DNA of 64,000 bases, taken from Amphiura filiformis. Its lineage: Eukaryota; Echinodermata; Ophiuroidea; Amphilepidida; Amphiuridae. Shown piece by piece: positions 11,401 to 22,455 of the stretch. The position numbers were made by a program, and so were the translations under genes. The stretch is from the NCBI RefSeq assembly GCF_039555335.1, contig NC_092640.1:41531099-41595098 (forward strand). Reading direction: 5' to 3'. The notes under the pieces were generated by a model. That model saw only the letters and a list, made by a program, of their open reading frames with translations. It was not told the origin of the DNA and made no database searches. Numbering within the stretch: position 1 is the stretch's first letter; each line of letters starts with the position of its first letter.

Positions 11401-14400
11401 GATATACCTTGTACGAGATGAAATATCATTATAATAGATCTTATTATTCTTTTTACCATTCTGAATTTTCATTTTCCAAATCTATGTATTTCCTAAGAAA
11501 TCGTGAAAAAACGTCGAATTGTGGTCACCAGCCCGGGGGTACTCGAATAAGAAACTGTGGTACCTGTGCCTACTGTAGTAGGACACCGGGGTCTATCGGT
11601 GGAGATTTTTGTCCAAAAAAGGTGTCATTTAGTGGTGCTCCAAGAAAATGGGGATCATTATGTGTTGGACGCTAAATATTGGGTGACATTGCTCGTGAAA
11701 AAATAACTTTCTGGGCAAAAAAATTTACTCACTTGTACTGGATTAAAATGAGGTATGGATTTTTTCAAAATGTAATAATTTAAGAACGGAGGGGTCAATT
11801 GTCGAGTTTTTAAAGATAGAGGTACGTGGTTATTGTTTTATTACTCAAATTGTGTTTCTTTGTGGGATTAAAATACTTAAAAATACCCTTTCAGAGACAC
11901 CTGTAGTAAATTCCAAATGTCCAACAAAGAACACGATCAAGACTATTGAGTAACAGCAGCATTAAAATTTCATGACAATATGACTACAAATAAATGTAAA
12001 TATTTTGCGAAATTTACTTATAGCTTAATAAATGCGTATCACTTGTTGAGAGTGAAATTATACAAAATAATGCACGCGTACTGAGATGTTGATGCGTCTA
12101 ATGCACTCCCCGTCAGGGCTCGTGCACTACGCATCAACATCTCAGTACAAATTATCACTAAAAATGTTGGAAAATACAAGCAAATACAAATGCATCAACC
12201 CACAAGAAAAATGAACGCATACGAAAGCACTGCAAGTAGTACAAGGAGTGCGCGCCCGTGCATATACAGGGTGTATCAAAATGATTGGTACTCATCAGCT
12301 TTGATGTTGAATGAAACGCCTGCTTCTTCCACATTTAACATTAGATCCTGTTGATATCTAGAGTTTTATCATGACCTTTTTATTTAAAAATAACATAATC
12401 TATAAATAAGGTGGATGTTATCCTGCATTTTGATGTGGCAGTCTTTGTCATGCTCATTGGATATTCATAGATACCAATCATTTTGATACACCCTGTAATA
12501 CAATTAATGCATGTTTTGCATTTTTCTAACGGTTGCCTTGATTGGTTCTCTCTATCCAAAAGGGTATGAATAGATAATGTTACTTAACGGCAACCATACC
12601 AGTTATACATTTCTACTTTTTTACCAAATACAGATATTGATGAGTGTGATTCTACCCCTTGTCAATACGGAGGGACATGTTACGATAAAATTGGTGGTTA
12701 CGTCTGCACATGCGCAAGAGGATTTGAAGGTGTCGTCTGTGAAATCGGTAGGCTGTTTTCGTTTCGTATCAGTGTTATTTCTATACATTGGTTCGCCTCA
12801 AGTTCTGTAGTGACGAAGGTGCGTATTTCGCTGGTCGCAGTATCGAATATTAATAGCGCAGTGTACACGCATGCGTACAAGGGCGGTTTGTCGGCCGCTA
12901 GCAGCGCAACCGTGAAAAAGCAATGACGTCACACCCGAACTTCAGGCACGGTTGTTTGATGGTATGTAAACCTACTTCATTTTAAAGTAAAAGTGAACAC
13001 TGATGGCGCTATCTTAAATCGTCTTTTCATCAAGGGAAAGACACTGGTAAAATGGCATTAGCCTTTTCGAGATATGGCGGACACAAAAGGATAGCACTGC
13101 ACGAAATGGATTAAGTCTTTTGAATTTGCCGGGTTTAACCCATATTGAAGACTGGCCTCGTATTGTGTACGCCATATCTCGAAAACGCTAATTAAAACAT
13201 CAGAAAAAGAGTAATAAATAGGAAGGACATTTTCAAGTAACCTTTTATCATGAAATGTAAGGAGTAACTAATAATTATTATTTGGATAAATCAAATTTAA
13301 TATATAAGTAAATAGCGCCCTCAATGTGTACACCATTATACTGTTTATAAACTAAAAATCACCACAAGCATGTATTACGTTATGATAATGTAATAGCCGA
13401 TAGCAAGGCATCGAACCATTCCAATTGTACATTATTACTTTTCTACAGATATTGATGAGTGTGCTTCTACCCCTTGTCAGAACGGAGGGACATGTAACGA
13501 TCAAATTGTTGGTTACGTCTGCACATGCGCAAGCGGATTTGAAGGCGTCGTCTGTGAAATCGGTAGGCTGTTTTCGTTTCTTATCGGTGTTATGATTGGT
13601 CCGTCTCAAGTTCGGTAGTGACGAAGGTGCGTATTTCGCTGTAATGTTAATCGCACACAGTGTACAAGCACGCGTACAAGGGCGTCTTGTCGGCACGCTT
13701 GTAGCGCAACCGCGAAAGAGCAATGACGTCACTACCGAACTTCAGGTGAACCAAAGAATATACCTTTTAAACCCTGTATACATAACATACAACAGTGCTA
13801 TTTATATAATATTACTTCTGTGCTTTTATATTATCATTTTCATTCTCTGACGTTTCTTAGTCGATGTAATTTCTGTACCTTATCCCAGACAAAACCTTGT
13901 GTACATAACACAGACCAGGGTTATTTCCATAATATTACTTCTGGGCTTTAATATAATTTTCATTTTCTGATTAGATACGGAAAATCCAGCAATTTTCAAC
14001 ATACCAGCAAACATTATACAAAGCACAGATACTGGTGCGTCTGGTGCTACAGTTTCATGGACGGAGCCAACTGCGTCGGATAACTCCGAATCTCAAACAC
14101 TGACCTCTACTCATAACTCTGGATCGATATTTCCGTTGGGTATCACCATTGTAAAATACACGTCTATGGACTCGGCGGGAAATTTTGTAGAGGAAATTTT
14201 TAGCGTGACTGTAGAAGGTATGAAGTGTGGCATTTAGTATACATTTAGAACAACAAAAACTATCTTTAAAATGCTTTAGATATCGTCATACGTTCAGTTA
14301 AATCTCGGTTAAATTTTATAGAGATGGCTTCCGCTGGCTTCTGCTCGGGTGCCGGGCGGTCCACAGGCGGGTGTGGTTGGGATCAGGAAAGTTGACTCAA

Positions 14401-17400
14401 CTTTCCTGTTGGGATCCATACCTTAGCTGATTATACATTACATGTAATATGATTATACATGATTATACATTACATTACATGATTATACATTACATGTAAG
14501 CAGTCAAGTTAGCTCAATCGATAAGGCGTTCGACTATAGTGCGAACCCTGGCGGTGCCTAGTACGCTCTCGTGAAAAATATTGAGTTAGCTTGAAATTCC
14601 CCTGGACAAGGAACTTACTGCTAATTTGTCTCGTTGTAACCCGTACGAAACTCGGGAAGCTGATCCTGGTTGCGAAAGTTATTTGTGGAATGTCGTACGC
14701 TCTTGAAGCAGCAAAGTCCCTGAATTGTTGTTTATTGGTTTATGGAATGAAGTGGGGCCGTAGTGGTCAGCGACAACCTGTAAAGTGGGCCGAGGCTGGT
14801 GGATCAACGTCTAGGCGTTGTGCCTGTGCGTAGCGCAATATAGGTCACTGCGCTTTTTTGTTTGTTCGTTCATCATGCTAATATCAGGCTTTTTATACAA
14901 CCATATATCCCGCGATACAACTTTCGTATTTTTACAGATAATGAGAGTCCAATTATTCATAATATACCAAGTGATATCACTGCATACACTGTAGACGGGG
15001 CACCAACGGCGTCTGTTACATGGACGGAGCCCAACGTAATAGATAATTCTGGACTCCAAACTACCCTGGTATCTTCTCATAATTCCGGAGCATTGTTTGC
15101 GGTTGGCACAACGACGGTGACGTATACGGCGACCGATAGTGCTGACAATATCGCTACTGCTGATTTTGGAATAACAGTCATACAACGTAAGATGATAATT
15201 ATATAATAAAGGTATTGTTTTTAGCCAGACACCTTTGTTTCATAACCATGAAGGTATAGGACATTTTTTTTTTTTGCTATAGCCCCCGAATGAAATTTAT
15301 TTAATTATGTTTGTACTCACTCAGGTAGCATTGTGTATGAATTTTACATCCGGACTAGAGGCTATTCTTTTTTTATGGGCATTTTAGTGTCTAAAATGGC
15401 CCAAAATGAGGGTTTTTCAATATTGCCGTCCATTTCTAATCGTCACCCCCATAGGCTTTACATGTAAAATAAAAAGGCTCGTAAAAATTTAATAGCCTCT
15501 AGTTCGGATGTAAAATTCACACAAAATGCTTTTTGAGTGATTACAAAGATAATTTAATACTTTTCATTCGGGGGCTATGTGGAATTTTTTTTTATGTATT
15601 CCTTGTACAATGACATTTCACAATAAAATGTCCATTGGAAACAAAGGTGCAGAGTCGACCAGTCTCGTTATTGCCATCCGATTGGTTCAAATACTGAGTG
15701 CACGTATTACGTCGATATGCGCGCGCTGAACCGTGTTATATCGTGTCATATCACACGGTTATAAACCAATAAGCATGATAAGATTGACACAGGAACTTTC
15801 TAAAGTGTTTAAGAATAGAAAATTAAACCCTTGATCTCAATACAAAATATTTACCGAAATTATTGTCACTCAGCTATTGTTACTACAGCATTCTTCATCG
15901 GAATGACCCCATCTAGTGTCGCGTGACGAAATGATGGGGTCAGAGGCATTTGGTAACTTGGAAGTGCCGCCGTCCTTATGGATGGTTGGTTGGCGCGAGC
16001 TCTGATGTAGATGACCTCCGCAACTCGGGCGCCCTATCCAAGAACTTTATTCAAGTCATCGTGATGACCTGGTGACTCCGTGGATAAGTTGGATGACCTT
16101 GGACGAAGTGGAGTTCAGACGTCTGTTTTCAAAATATCTGGTTCTGAGAGAACGTTCAATCCGGGGGGACTCGACTTTGGAACGGAAGTGACGGGGATGT
16201 GCCGACAGCAGTTCGAATCTAGGTGTCTTTCGGTGAGAGCCTAGACACCAAAAAAGGGGGTCTTTTGGTGAGAAGGCTGGTTAACACCGCAAAACCTCGT
16301 CTACACGCATACGCATATAGAGTGCTTCTGATGAAAGCTAAATTATTCCAGGCGCCATTATGGAATTAGAGCAAATAAATTACAGATCCAAGCATATACA
16401 AACATTGTAAGACCAATCTATTGTATTGGTATATTTACGCATGTTACGTATTTTAAATTTCATCAAAACACTATAATATGCTTACGAGGTTTTACGGTAT
16501 GTTACCAAAAAACGGGTTTTTTCCGTAATACTGTGAAAATATTTTAGTCAAAATATAAAAATTGATACAAAATTGTCAAACATCATCAAAATTTAAAGTT
16601 TTTTGAACAATTGGAAGAAAAATAATGAAAAAACGGGGTCATTCGGTGAGAGATTATCAGAAATTTGTCCAAAAATCTTGAAAAAAGGGGGTCTTTTGGT
16701 GACAGGAAAACAAAAAAGAGGTCATAGGGTGAGAGGGAGTTCAGTAAAACAAAAAAGGGGCCATTGGGTGAGCGGGATTTCAAAAATGGGAGTCAATGTG
16801 GCCACACATCCCCGTCACCCATTTTTAGTGAGTGCATCCCCGGGCGTTCAGTGCTTCTGATGTATTGTGATATGTCCCTAGCACGGAATCATATACACTG
16901 GACCAATGACGTCCTGTTTCTCTGTTTTGTCTTTTGATCCCACTCAAAATTGATGCAATGTCCTAGTTGAACTTTATTCTAAACGGAAAGGTTTCTATAC
17001 AAAAACGATTCTCTTATAAACCATCATGCGCACAGTTTCCACTTCGATACACCTGAGCACACATTTTCGTCCAAGATCTCTCAAGCAAGCAGTGAATTGT
17101 CTCCGCACAGTCTCTGATTACACTTCACGGTTGAGTACATAGCAATGTAAGAGCTGTGGAGCTTCTAGCTGAAAAATGGGCCTCTTTGATTGGTTTTTGT
17201 CGAAACCTCAAGTGTTCCCTTCATCCAATCAAGAATTTTTTTTATATCAAACGAAAACTAACACTTCCCCCCAAAACACTTTTCGTCACTAGGTCAACAG
17301 ATAACGCAATTCAATGTCATAGCAAGGTGAATGTGGAAAATCTGTTGAAAACTACCTATCCAAGCACATTTTTTGACCAAAATGAAGGTTTTAAAAGTCA

Positions 17401-19791
17401 AAACCTCTGTTCCTTACAATATTTTTCAAATTTTATATCATTAAATGAAATGGCCCCTTATATTTTCCATAAAAGTGTCACTAGAATGAGCAATGGCCAA
17501 TTCTCTTTAAATTGCAAATCTTGTGCAAAAAGTTACTATTTTTGCCTGTTTTGTCATACGGTTGTAAATTCAATGAACTATGACTTTGCTAAAGAGCGCT
17601 TACAAATTAATATGAACCTGTACCTTAACCACTTGTTAACAATGTTTCCACTCTGTAGCGTTTTGGGGTACGTGGGGTTCGTGGAGTGACTGCAACACAG
17701 AATGTGGCTGGGGAACTCAAACAAGAACAAGAACGTGTGAGATGCAGGGCACTGGTTCATGTCCCGGATCAGCTAGTGAATCTACATCATGTATTTTACG
17801 TGAGTATTCCACGCAACATATGAGCTATAAGCCATCGTATTAATCTAATTATTGGGAACTTTTAAGAAGATCGTAGTTCACTTCATTACGGCACAGTACA
17901 AACTAGAAACAAAATTTGTTTTTAATTAAATGAATAGTAAATATAGATTATTTTGAACATTTTTTCATAGTGAATGTTCACTTTCTCTGAATAGTGATCT
18001 CTTCTAACTGCAACGAATTCGTACAATTATTATACCCGAATGTATAATACCTGAATATGGTTAAATATCACTAATTTGAGCTAGACAGTGCTTGAAAAAA
18101 GAAAAAAGAGAGGGACTATTTTCTTGAACATGTTGAATGGTATCTGAAAAAAGGTGCTCAAAAATCACTGAAAAAAACCAAGCTGTATTGCCAAAATATG
18201 CCAATTTCAGAGTAACCTGCAGAAATGACATGTTTTCTGCCAATATTTTGCAGTTTTGATAAAAAGTTCCGCCAAATTAATCCGCTGCACATCGATTTCC
18301 CCCACTCAGGCTGTGTACTCCCATTTAGTCCCAAAAACAAAAGAAGAAAAACAAGCTCAGGTCATCATAATTTGAAATTTTTGGGGATTCAACTTCATAT
18401 GCTCTAGTTGATAATAATGTCCTTTTCACTGTGAGAGTTAAATGTATGAGCAAATCGTGCTTGAAGTTACCTATATGTGATGCGATCAAGCAAAATCAGG
18501 GAATAACTCGGGAATATTGATTTTGAGATATAGCCAAAGAAAGAAAATAATTATTTCCTTTAAGTTTCCTGTTGTTTTGGAAACTCTTTAATTACTCTTA
18601 TCTTTGGAAACGGTTGTTCAATTTCAATGGGGTTTTCTGCAAAATGCAGCTTTATAGATGCTTTTGACTATCCTATAAGAAACTGAAAATTTGATATTTT
18701 CGAGTTCCGACTGATTTTGCTTGATCGCATCACATATTTCAAATGAAACTGTGTTATATAAACGAATCCAATTTCACGCATTCCTACACCTCAATGGCAG
18801 CCATATCTGGGTCCCCGTTGGCTTCATCCCACCTAAAATGTAAAATGATGAGGCCTTAACGGGAATTTTAAACTGCATTCCATCACCCGTGTTGCACGTA
18901 GACAAAAGAATGATGAACGTTTATAACATAATAATACAATATAAAATAGATTTTAAGCGGCTTTAATCCACCCAATTAGGCAGTCACAACACCAGTTTGG
19001 TGCGAAGGGGGACCCAGTAATGGCCGAAAGAATTCTGACCATCACTTGGCTCGTTGGATTCGTCTATAGAATTAGTGGTATTGAACCATAATAATAGCCC
19101 AATAATACATTATAAGGGAGTGTTCATAAATACTTGAAAAATAGGGAGATCAAAAAAAATTGGGTCCTAAAGAGGGGATCAAAAAAATTCTATTCTTAAT
19201 AGGACCTTAATAAAATGTTATGGTAAAATAAAATAAAATGTATAATATGAGTACATATTATACATTTTATTTCAAGCTTCAAATCAACAAAATTTGCGCA
19301 CTTTAAAATTAAAATGTAACACTATAACTCCAATGTATAATAACGCCAAATGGTCATTTTAGCTAATGAGTTAATAAAATATATTTTTGGTTTGTTTTGT
19401 AGGACATGAAGGTGGGAGGCGGGATTAAAAAATAGACCATAAAAAGTGGGATAAAATATTCAGGGGATCTAACCTTTTTTGATGTCAGAGGTTCCAACTT
19501 TTCCAACCCTGCCACCAAAGTATTTATGAACACTCGATAAGAGCAGAGACACTTTAATACACTTTGCAATTAAAACAAACGAGGAACCTTTATATAACTT
19601 TTTCAGGAGACTGGTGTCGAAAGAATGGACGTTGCGGACCTTCTTATCCATCTGATAATGGTCAAGAGGCTAAATGTGTTGGTCATTGTTGTTCAACCCG
19701 TTCTTGGTGTGGGTCAGGGTCTCATTGCACCTCGCTGTTGTACAAAGATTATAGATGTTGCACTGGACTCACTTGTACTGGACCGTGTTGA
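8450..19791 (+). CDS. Mosaic gene A: signal, 5-Cys domain, 2 EGF, 2 HYR, TSP1, hevein-like
   Basis: Predicted spliced CDS of 452 residues from eight exons: 8450-8489, 10634-10906, 12634-12747, 13449-13562, 13975-14217, 14938-15186, 17659-17799, 19607-19791. Every junction has AG/GT and is phase 1. Exon 1 encodes a hydrophobic leader ([13 protein letters not shown]). Exon 2 is a 91-codon module with five Cys and no family that I recognise. Exons 3 and 4 are calcium-binding EGF modules (DIDEC start, CxDxxxxYxCxC hydroxylation motif). Exons 5 and 6 are HYR domains ([24 protein letters not shown]) without the usual cysteines. Exon 7 is TSP1 with the WGTWGSW C-mannosylation-type motif. Its sixth Cys is supplied by DWC in exon 8. 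The rest of exon 8 is a 10-Cys domain with the hevein core CCSTRSWCG. Secretion and glycan binding are inferred; the exon chain is read directly but has no transcript support. The gene is the first of three tandem paralogues. Confidence 0.8.
8860..9372. repeat. Interspersed repeat, copy 2 (within gene A intron 1)
   Basis: Similar to 4690-5180 as described there. The conserved part runs 9073-9372. It lies in the first intron of gene A and has no equivalent recognised in genes B or C, so it probably inserted after duplication. Confidence 0.65.
9945..10066 (-). promoter_or_regulatory. Two histone-type mRNA 3' stem-loops in tandem
   Basis: Read on the minus strand, 9955-9970 is GGCTCTTTTCAGAGCC followed by ATCA, an exact match to the metazoan replication-dependent histone 3' stem-loop. 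A second copy about 90 bp upstream on the minus strand (about 10048-10063) reads GGCCCTTTTCAGAGCC followed by ACCA. It has one mispair in the stem but the canonical flank. The surrounding 90 bp (gaagactgcccc, acaagcag, ctcgcctatctgc) is also duplicated. No histone coding sequence was found on the minus side within the window, so these are orphan copies, possibly a histone 3' end relic. They lie in intron 1 of gene A. Confidence 0.55.
12079..12147. repeat. Short perfect inverted repeat
   Basis: The arm tactgagatgttgatgcgt at 12079 is mirrored by acgcatcaacatctcagta ending at 12147, giving a 19-bp stem with a loop of about 31 bases. It sits in intron 2 of gene A. It is probably a MITE core. Confidence 0.75.
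12265..12498. mobile_element. MITE with ~25-bp terminal inverted repeats and TA flanks
   Basis: The left end tacagggtgtatcaaaatga is mirrored by tcattttgatacaccctgta at the right end, and flanking TA dinucleotides are compatible with a Tc1/mariner-type target. The 230-bp interior has no coding. Located in intron 2 of gene A. The superfamily assignment is inference from TIR and TA only. Confidence 0.75.
12790..12955. mobile_element. Short MITE after EGF exon 3 of gene A, copy 1
   Basis: Ends are inverted: cctcaagttctgtagtgac near 12790 against cacccgaacttcagg near 12950. The interior contains aatgacgtcac and gcgtacaagggcg words. A second copy (13605-13746) follows the next EGF exon in the same relative place, showing that exon and MITE duplicated together. 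Confidence 0.7.
13605..13746. mobile_element. Short MITE after EGF exon 4 of gene A, copy 2
   Basis: Ends are ctcaagttcggtagtgac and gtcactaccgaacttcagg, nearly perfect inverted repeats. It is similar to 12790-12955 throughout. No coding. Position immediately downstream of the second EGF exon. Confidence 0.75.
14500..14850 (+). repeat. tRNA-headed SINE (family also at 58.0 and 59.8 kb)
   Basis: The head has an A box-like ttagctcaatcgataagg and a B box-like gcgaaccctggcgg. The body from 14570 to 14850 (atattgagttagcttg, gtccctgaattgttgttta, tggaatga.gtgggccgtag, gtgcctgtgcgtag) recurs at 59755-59960. The head recurs in better condition at 57995-58062. Located in intron 5 of gene A. The part of the body carrying a 'gtaacccgtacg' block is absent from the 59.8 kb copy. 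Confidence 0.75.
15260..15592. mobile_element. Foldback MITE in gene A intron 6
   Basis: Terminal inverted repeats: gctatagcccccgaatgaaa near the left end and tttcattcgggggctatgt at the right. The complementarity continues inward (gcctctag, tacatccgga). About 330 bp, no coding. Confidence 0.75.
16240..16830. repeat. Degenerate 'ggggtcttttggtgag' repeat tract
   Basis: A word of the type aaaaaagggggtcttttggtgag recurs with variation at about 16250, 16620, 16680, 16715 and 16755, separated by AT-rich spacers, and ends near cacatccccgtcaccc. It is part of a larger insertion in gene A (roughly 16160-17617) that is missing from the matching intron of gene B. Confidence 0.55.
16987..17617 (+). repeat. 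Interspersed element shared with the 3' flank of the LRR receptor
   Basis: This stretch matches the reverse complement of 43905-44488 over about 580 bp (aaaggtttctatacaaaaac, gcagtgaattgtctccgcac, gagctgtggagcttctagct, ttgctaaagagcgcttacaa). Both copies share an open frame with a [15 protein letters not shown] segment, but no family was recognised. In gene A it ends exactly where paralogue B shows its SINE head, so it replaced most of that SINE. Confidence 0.75.
18473..18737. mobile_element. MITE with 26-bp terminal inverted repeats
   Basis: Left end atatgtgatgcgatcaagca, right end tgcttgatcgcatcacatat, continuing with aaatcag/ctgattt. About 265 bp in intron 7 of gene A. No coding. Confidence 0.85.
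18756..19069. mobile_element. MITE with 'acgaatcca' inverted ends (half copy at 26985-27070)
   Basis: Left end tataaacgaatccaa, right end ttggattcgtctata. The left part (cattcctacacctcaatggc) recurs at 26996-27040 in intron 2 of gene B as a truncated copy. Confidence 0.65.
19114..19537. mobile_element. MITE with 'gagtgttcataaatact' ends
   Basis: gagtgttcataaatact at the left end is mirrored by agtatttatgaacactc at the right. About 420 bp with GATC-containing internal words. Located directly upstream of the last exon of gene A. Confidence 0.8.
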
Positions 19792-20224
19792 AGGAATTTG
19801 ATGTAAAGTTGTCGGAACGCAGGCACCAAAGTGTTTATTTGATCATTTTACATGCGTAGTTTCTGCAATCTGTATTATGTTAAGCACCCCCATACATACA
19901 CAAAACGTTGCGTGATGCCTGGTCACACATGTATGCAGTACTTCAGGACATGGTCGCAATTCACGAAAACTACGATTCACCATAATTCTTTAATGAACTC
20001 AGAAGAGAGATTGCGATGTTCCATACGCGGTACGTGCGTTCATGTATCGCATGAGGCTGTACATACTCAAACAACGATTTTAAGTACGGCGTTTGACCCT
20101 CAAAATTTGGTCACAAGAGGGCGACAAACAGGGTTTCTTTTAATTTAGTCTGATTATAAAATAGGACTATAAACTTGTCGCTTAAAATTAATTGTTTTTA
20201 GTGCTTGCCGAATGTTATGATGTA

Positions 20225-21220
20225 AAAAAAACTCGAAAATATTTCGGTGGATGAAGGACCACTACATGCATAATCATGACTTTGTTCTCAAATTGGTTAT
20301 TTTTTGTGGTGATAATTAGTCGCGTTACATAAACTATCGTTACGTCGACGCCGTAAAAAACTGTCAATTTCAATGTCCACCATGGGTATATTATATACTC
20401 CGCAGCATCAAAGATTTAAATCGCAATCTCTTTTTCATATGGCCGATCTCACACGCATGTCAATGGACAATCTGTACGTATGAACCGCACGTATGAACCA
20501 AGTCAAATTTCCACACCTCACTGTTGCTTTATTGTTATGATTGCTTATAAACAAAAGGATCATATGAATTGTTAGACATTCCTTCGTATGTTTAATATTC
20601 TTGATGTTGTCCACACGTTCATTTCATACGTGCAAAATGTTCAAAACTGGCTAAATAAGCAACCTTGCTCCGTCAAAGGAGAATGGTTTTGAAGGACCCA
20701 ATACACACATAATTTTTTATGTACACGTAACACATTGTGTCAATACGGTCGTATTGGCACGGTAAATACTGTGCTGGGATGGATATTCTGTATTACAGCA
20801 TACGTATGGTCACGGTGTACCCTGTTGTCAAAATACCACGTACTTAAGTACAGTAAATAATAGCGCCCTCTGTTGGTCATAATTCACTTTAGTACGTATT
20901 TTCAACGTAGTGAATAAATATTTGAGGTAATATGCGACCCCATATACGTACTAAAGTGAATTATGACCAACAGAGGGAGTTATTACTGTACGTGGTATTT
21001 TGACAACGGGGTACACCATGACCATACGTATGCTGTAATACACAATATCATCCCAGCACAGTATTTACCGTGCCAATACGACCGTATTGACACAATGTGT
21101 TACGTGTACATTATGAAAATTATGTGTGTATCGGGTGTTTTGAATATATAGATAGAATATATATATATCCATATACCGTGATCGTACACGGGCGTACGAT
21201 CACGGTATATGGAAATCGCA
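20225..21220. mobile_element. Composite foldback element (family also at 53.6-54.5 kb) with nested inverted repeats
   Basis: The outer part resembles 53610-54509 (actacat.cat.atcatgactt, caatgg.caatctgt, caaaaggatcata, ggagaatggttttgaa). Nested in it are arms of roughly 200 bp (about 20701-20900 and 20945-21130) that are near-perfect reverse complements, for example gcgccctctgttggtcataa. A separate 19-bp hairpin (ccatataccgtgatcgtac, loop acgggc) lies at about 21169-21212. No coding. It lies between genes A and B. Confidence 0.75.
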
Positions 21221-22455
21221 ACCTCTCTATTAACCATCACCATCATTGGCATTATTGAAACCACCCAGATATTCTAAATGATTCTTTATAATCAATTACA
21301 TTGAGGCGAATGTTCACGCCGCAGCGGTGATATGAACTGCTCACCGTCGGCATTGGACAAAGACTGCGTCACATTATACAACACAAATAATTACGTGTCG
21401 CTCGTTTAAGAAAAAAAATTATGTTACATAATTAGGCTATGTAAAAGCGTGCTTTGTATGGTTATTGTGTATTTTACATTTTACAGTTTCAAAATACTGT
21501 GTACGATTTACCTAAATTTAGTACACTAGCAGGATTGCATAATAATGAAGTAATTTAAAGTGTTTGTTCAATTTTATTTTTACATAAATGATGTACATAT
21601 TTATTCCTACATAATGTTTTCTCTGTGTATCATTGACCAAATTACGATATGATAGTATGCATCAATAAACATGATTGTGTATTATGCATGCTTGGAGGTT
21701 AATGACTACTACGCATCAGTTGTTTTGAGGATATTGTGAAATATCTAAACATTTTCGTTTTTGGGAACTAAAGAATATCAAGTTCTTCAGGGATGCCCCG
21801 CTTTGTATGTTCCACTTAGTCCCACAGTCAAATACAATGAAATTAAGAATTCCAAAATTTGATTTAAAAAAAATAAGAATATCATCTGTAAAGGCTAATT
21901 AAAAAACATGCCTGGCGACTTGTTCCGGGTTTTGTTGGAGCTGGTCACATAATTATATGGAAGCCAATTCTATACTGACCGACCCTTGTACAATATTCTT
22001 ATTAATTTATTTTTTTTAAATTCTGAAAATGTATTGATCTTCCATTGTACTCTCAGTCACGTATTTCCCCTTGACATGAACATTTGTCATCTAATACTCC
22101 TGTCAGACTTTCACGCCGCTTGCCGCAGCGGCGTGACGTATCAGCCAATGAAAAACCTTGATTGATTGTGTGATTTTGTCTGAAATGCTCGCTAGCGGCA
22201 AGCGGCATAATAATATGAAACGGCATAAGAGCAAAACGACCTTTGCTTCATCAACATCCAACTATAAATAATTTAAAGAAGACGTCGATTAACATCAATA
22301 TATAATAGCAGCTCGATATACGAGTTAAGTAGAATAATAATGTACCTTTCAGATTACCATTGTCATTTGGCGTTTTTTGTTTTCAATGTGAGCGTGTAAG
22401 TAATTTATTTGAGAGAAATATATAGACTTATGTTATGATCTAGATTGTAAGCAGA
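21221..22455. other. Region between gene A and gene B
   Basis: No gene was recognised. It contains a GC-rich inverted pair (cgccgcttgccgcagcggcg near 22115, and gctagcggcaagcgg near 22190) and, just before the ATG of gene B, sequence similar to that upstream of gene A. Confidence 0.5.

Noticed and set aside
14811-15185. Minus-strand frame of 124 codons
   Set aside because: It is antisense to the HYR2 exon of gene A. The plus strand has splice sites and HYR motifs, and the equivalent antisense frame in gene B (29216-29410) differs.
17156-17689. 177-codon frame as a gene in gene A intron 6
   Set aside because: It lies in an interspersed element present again at 43.9-44.5 kb and runs out into the TSP1 exon in the wrong frame; the second copy has the frame shortened.
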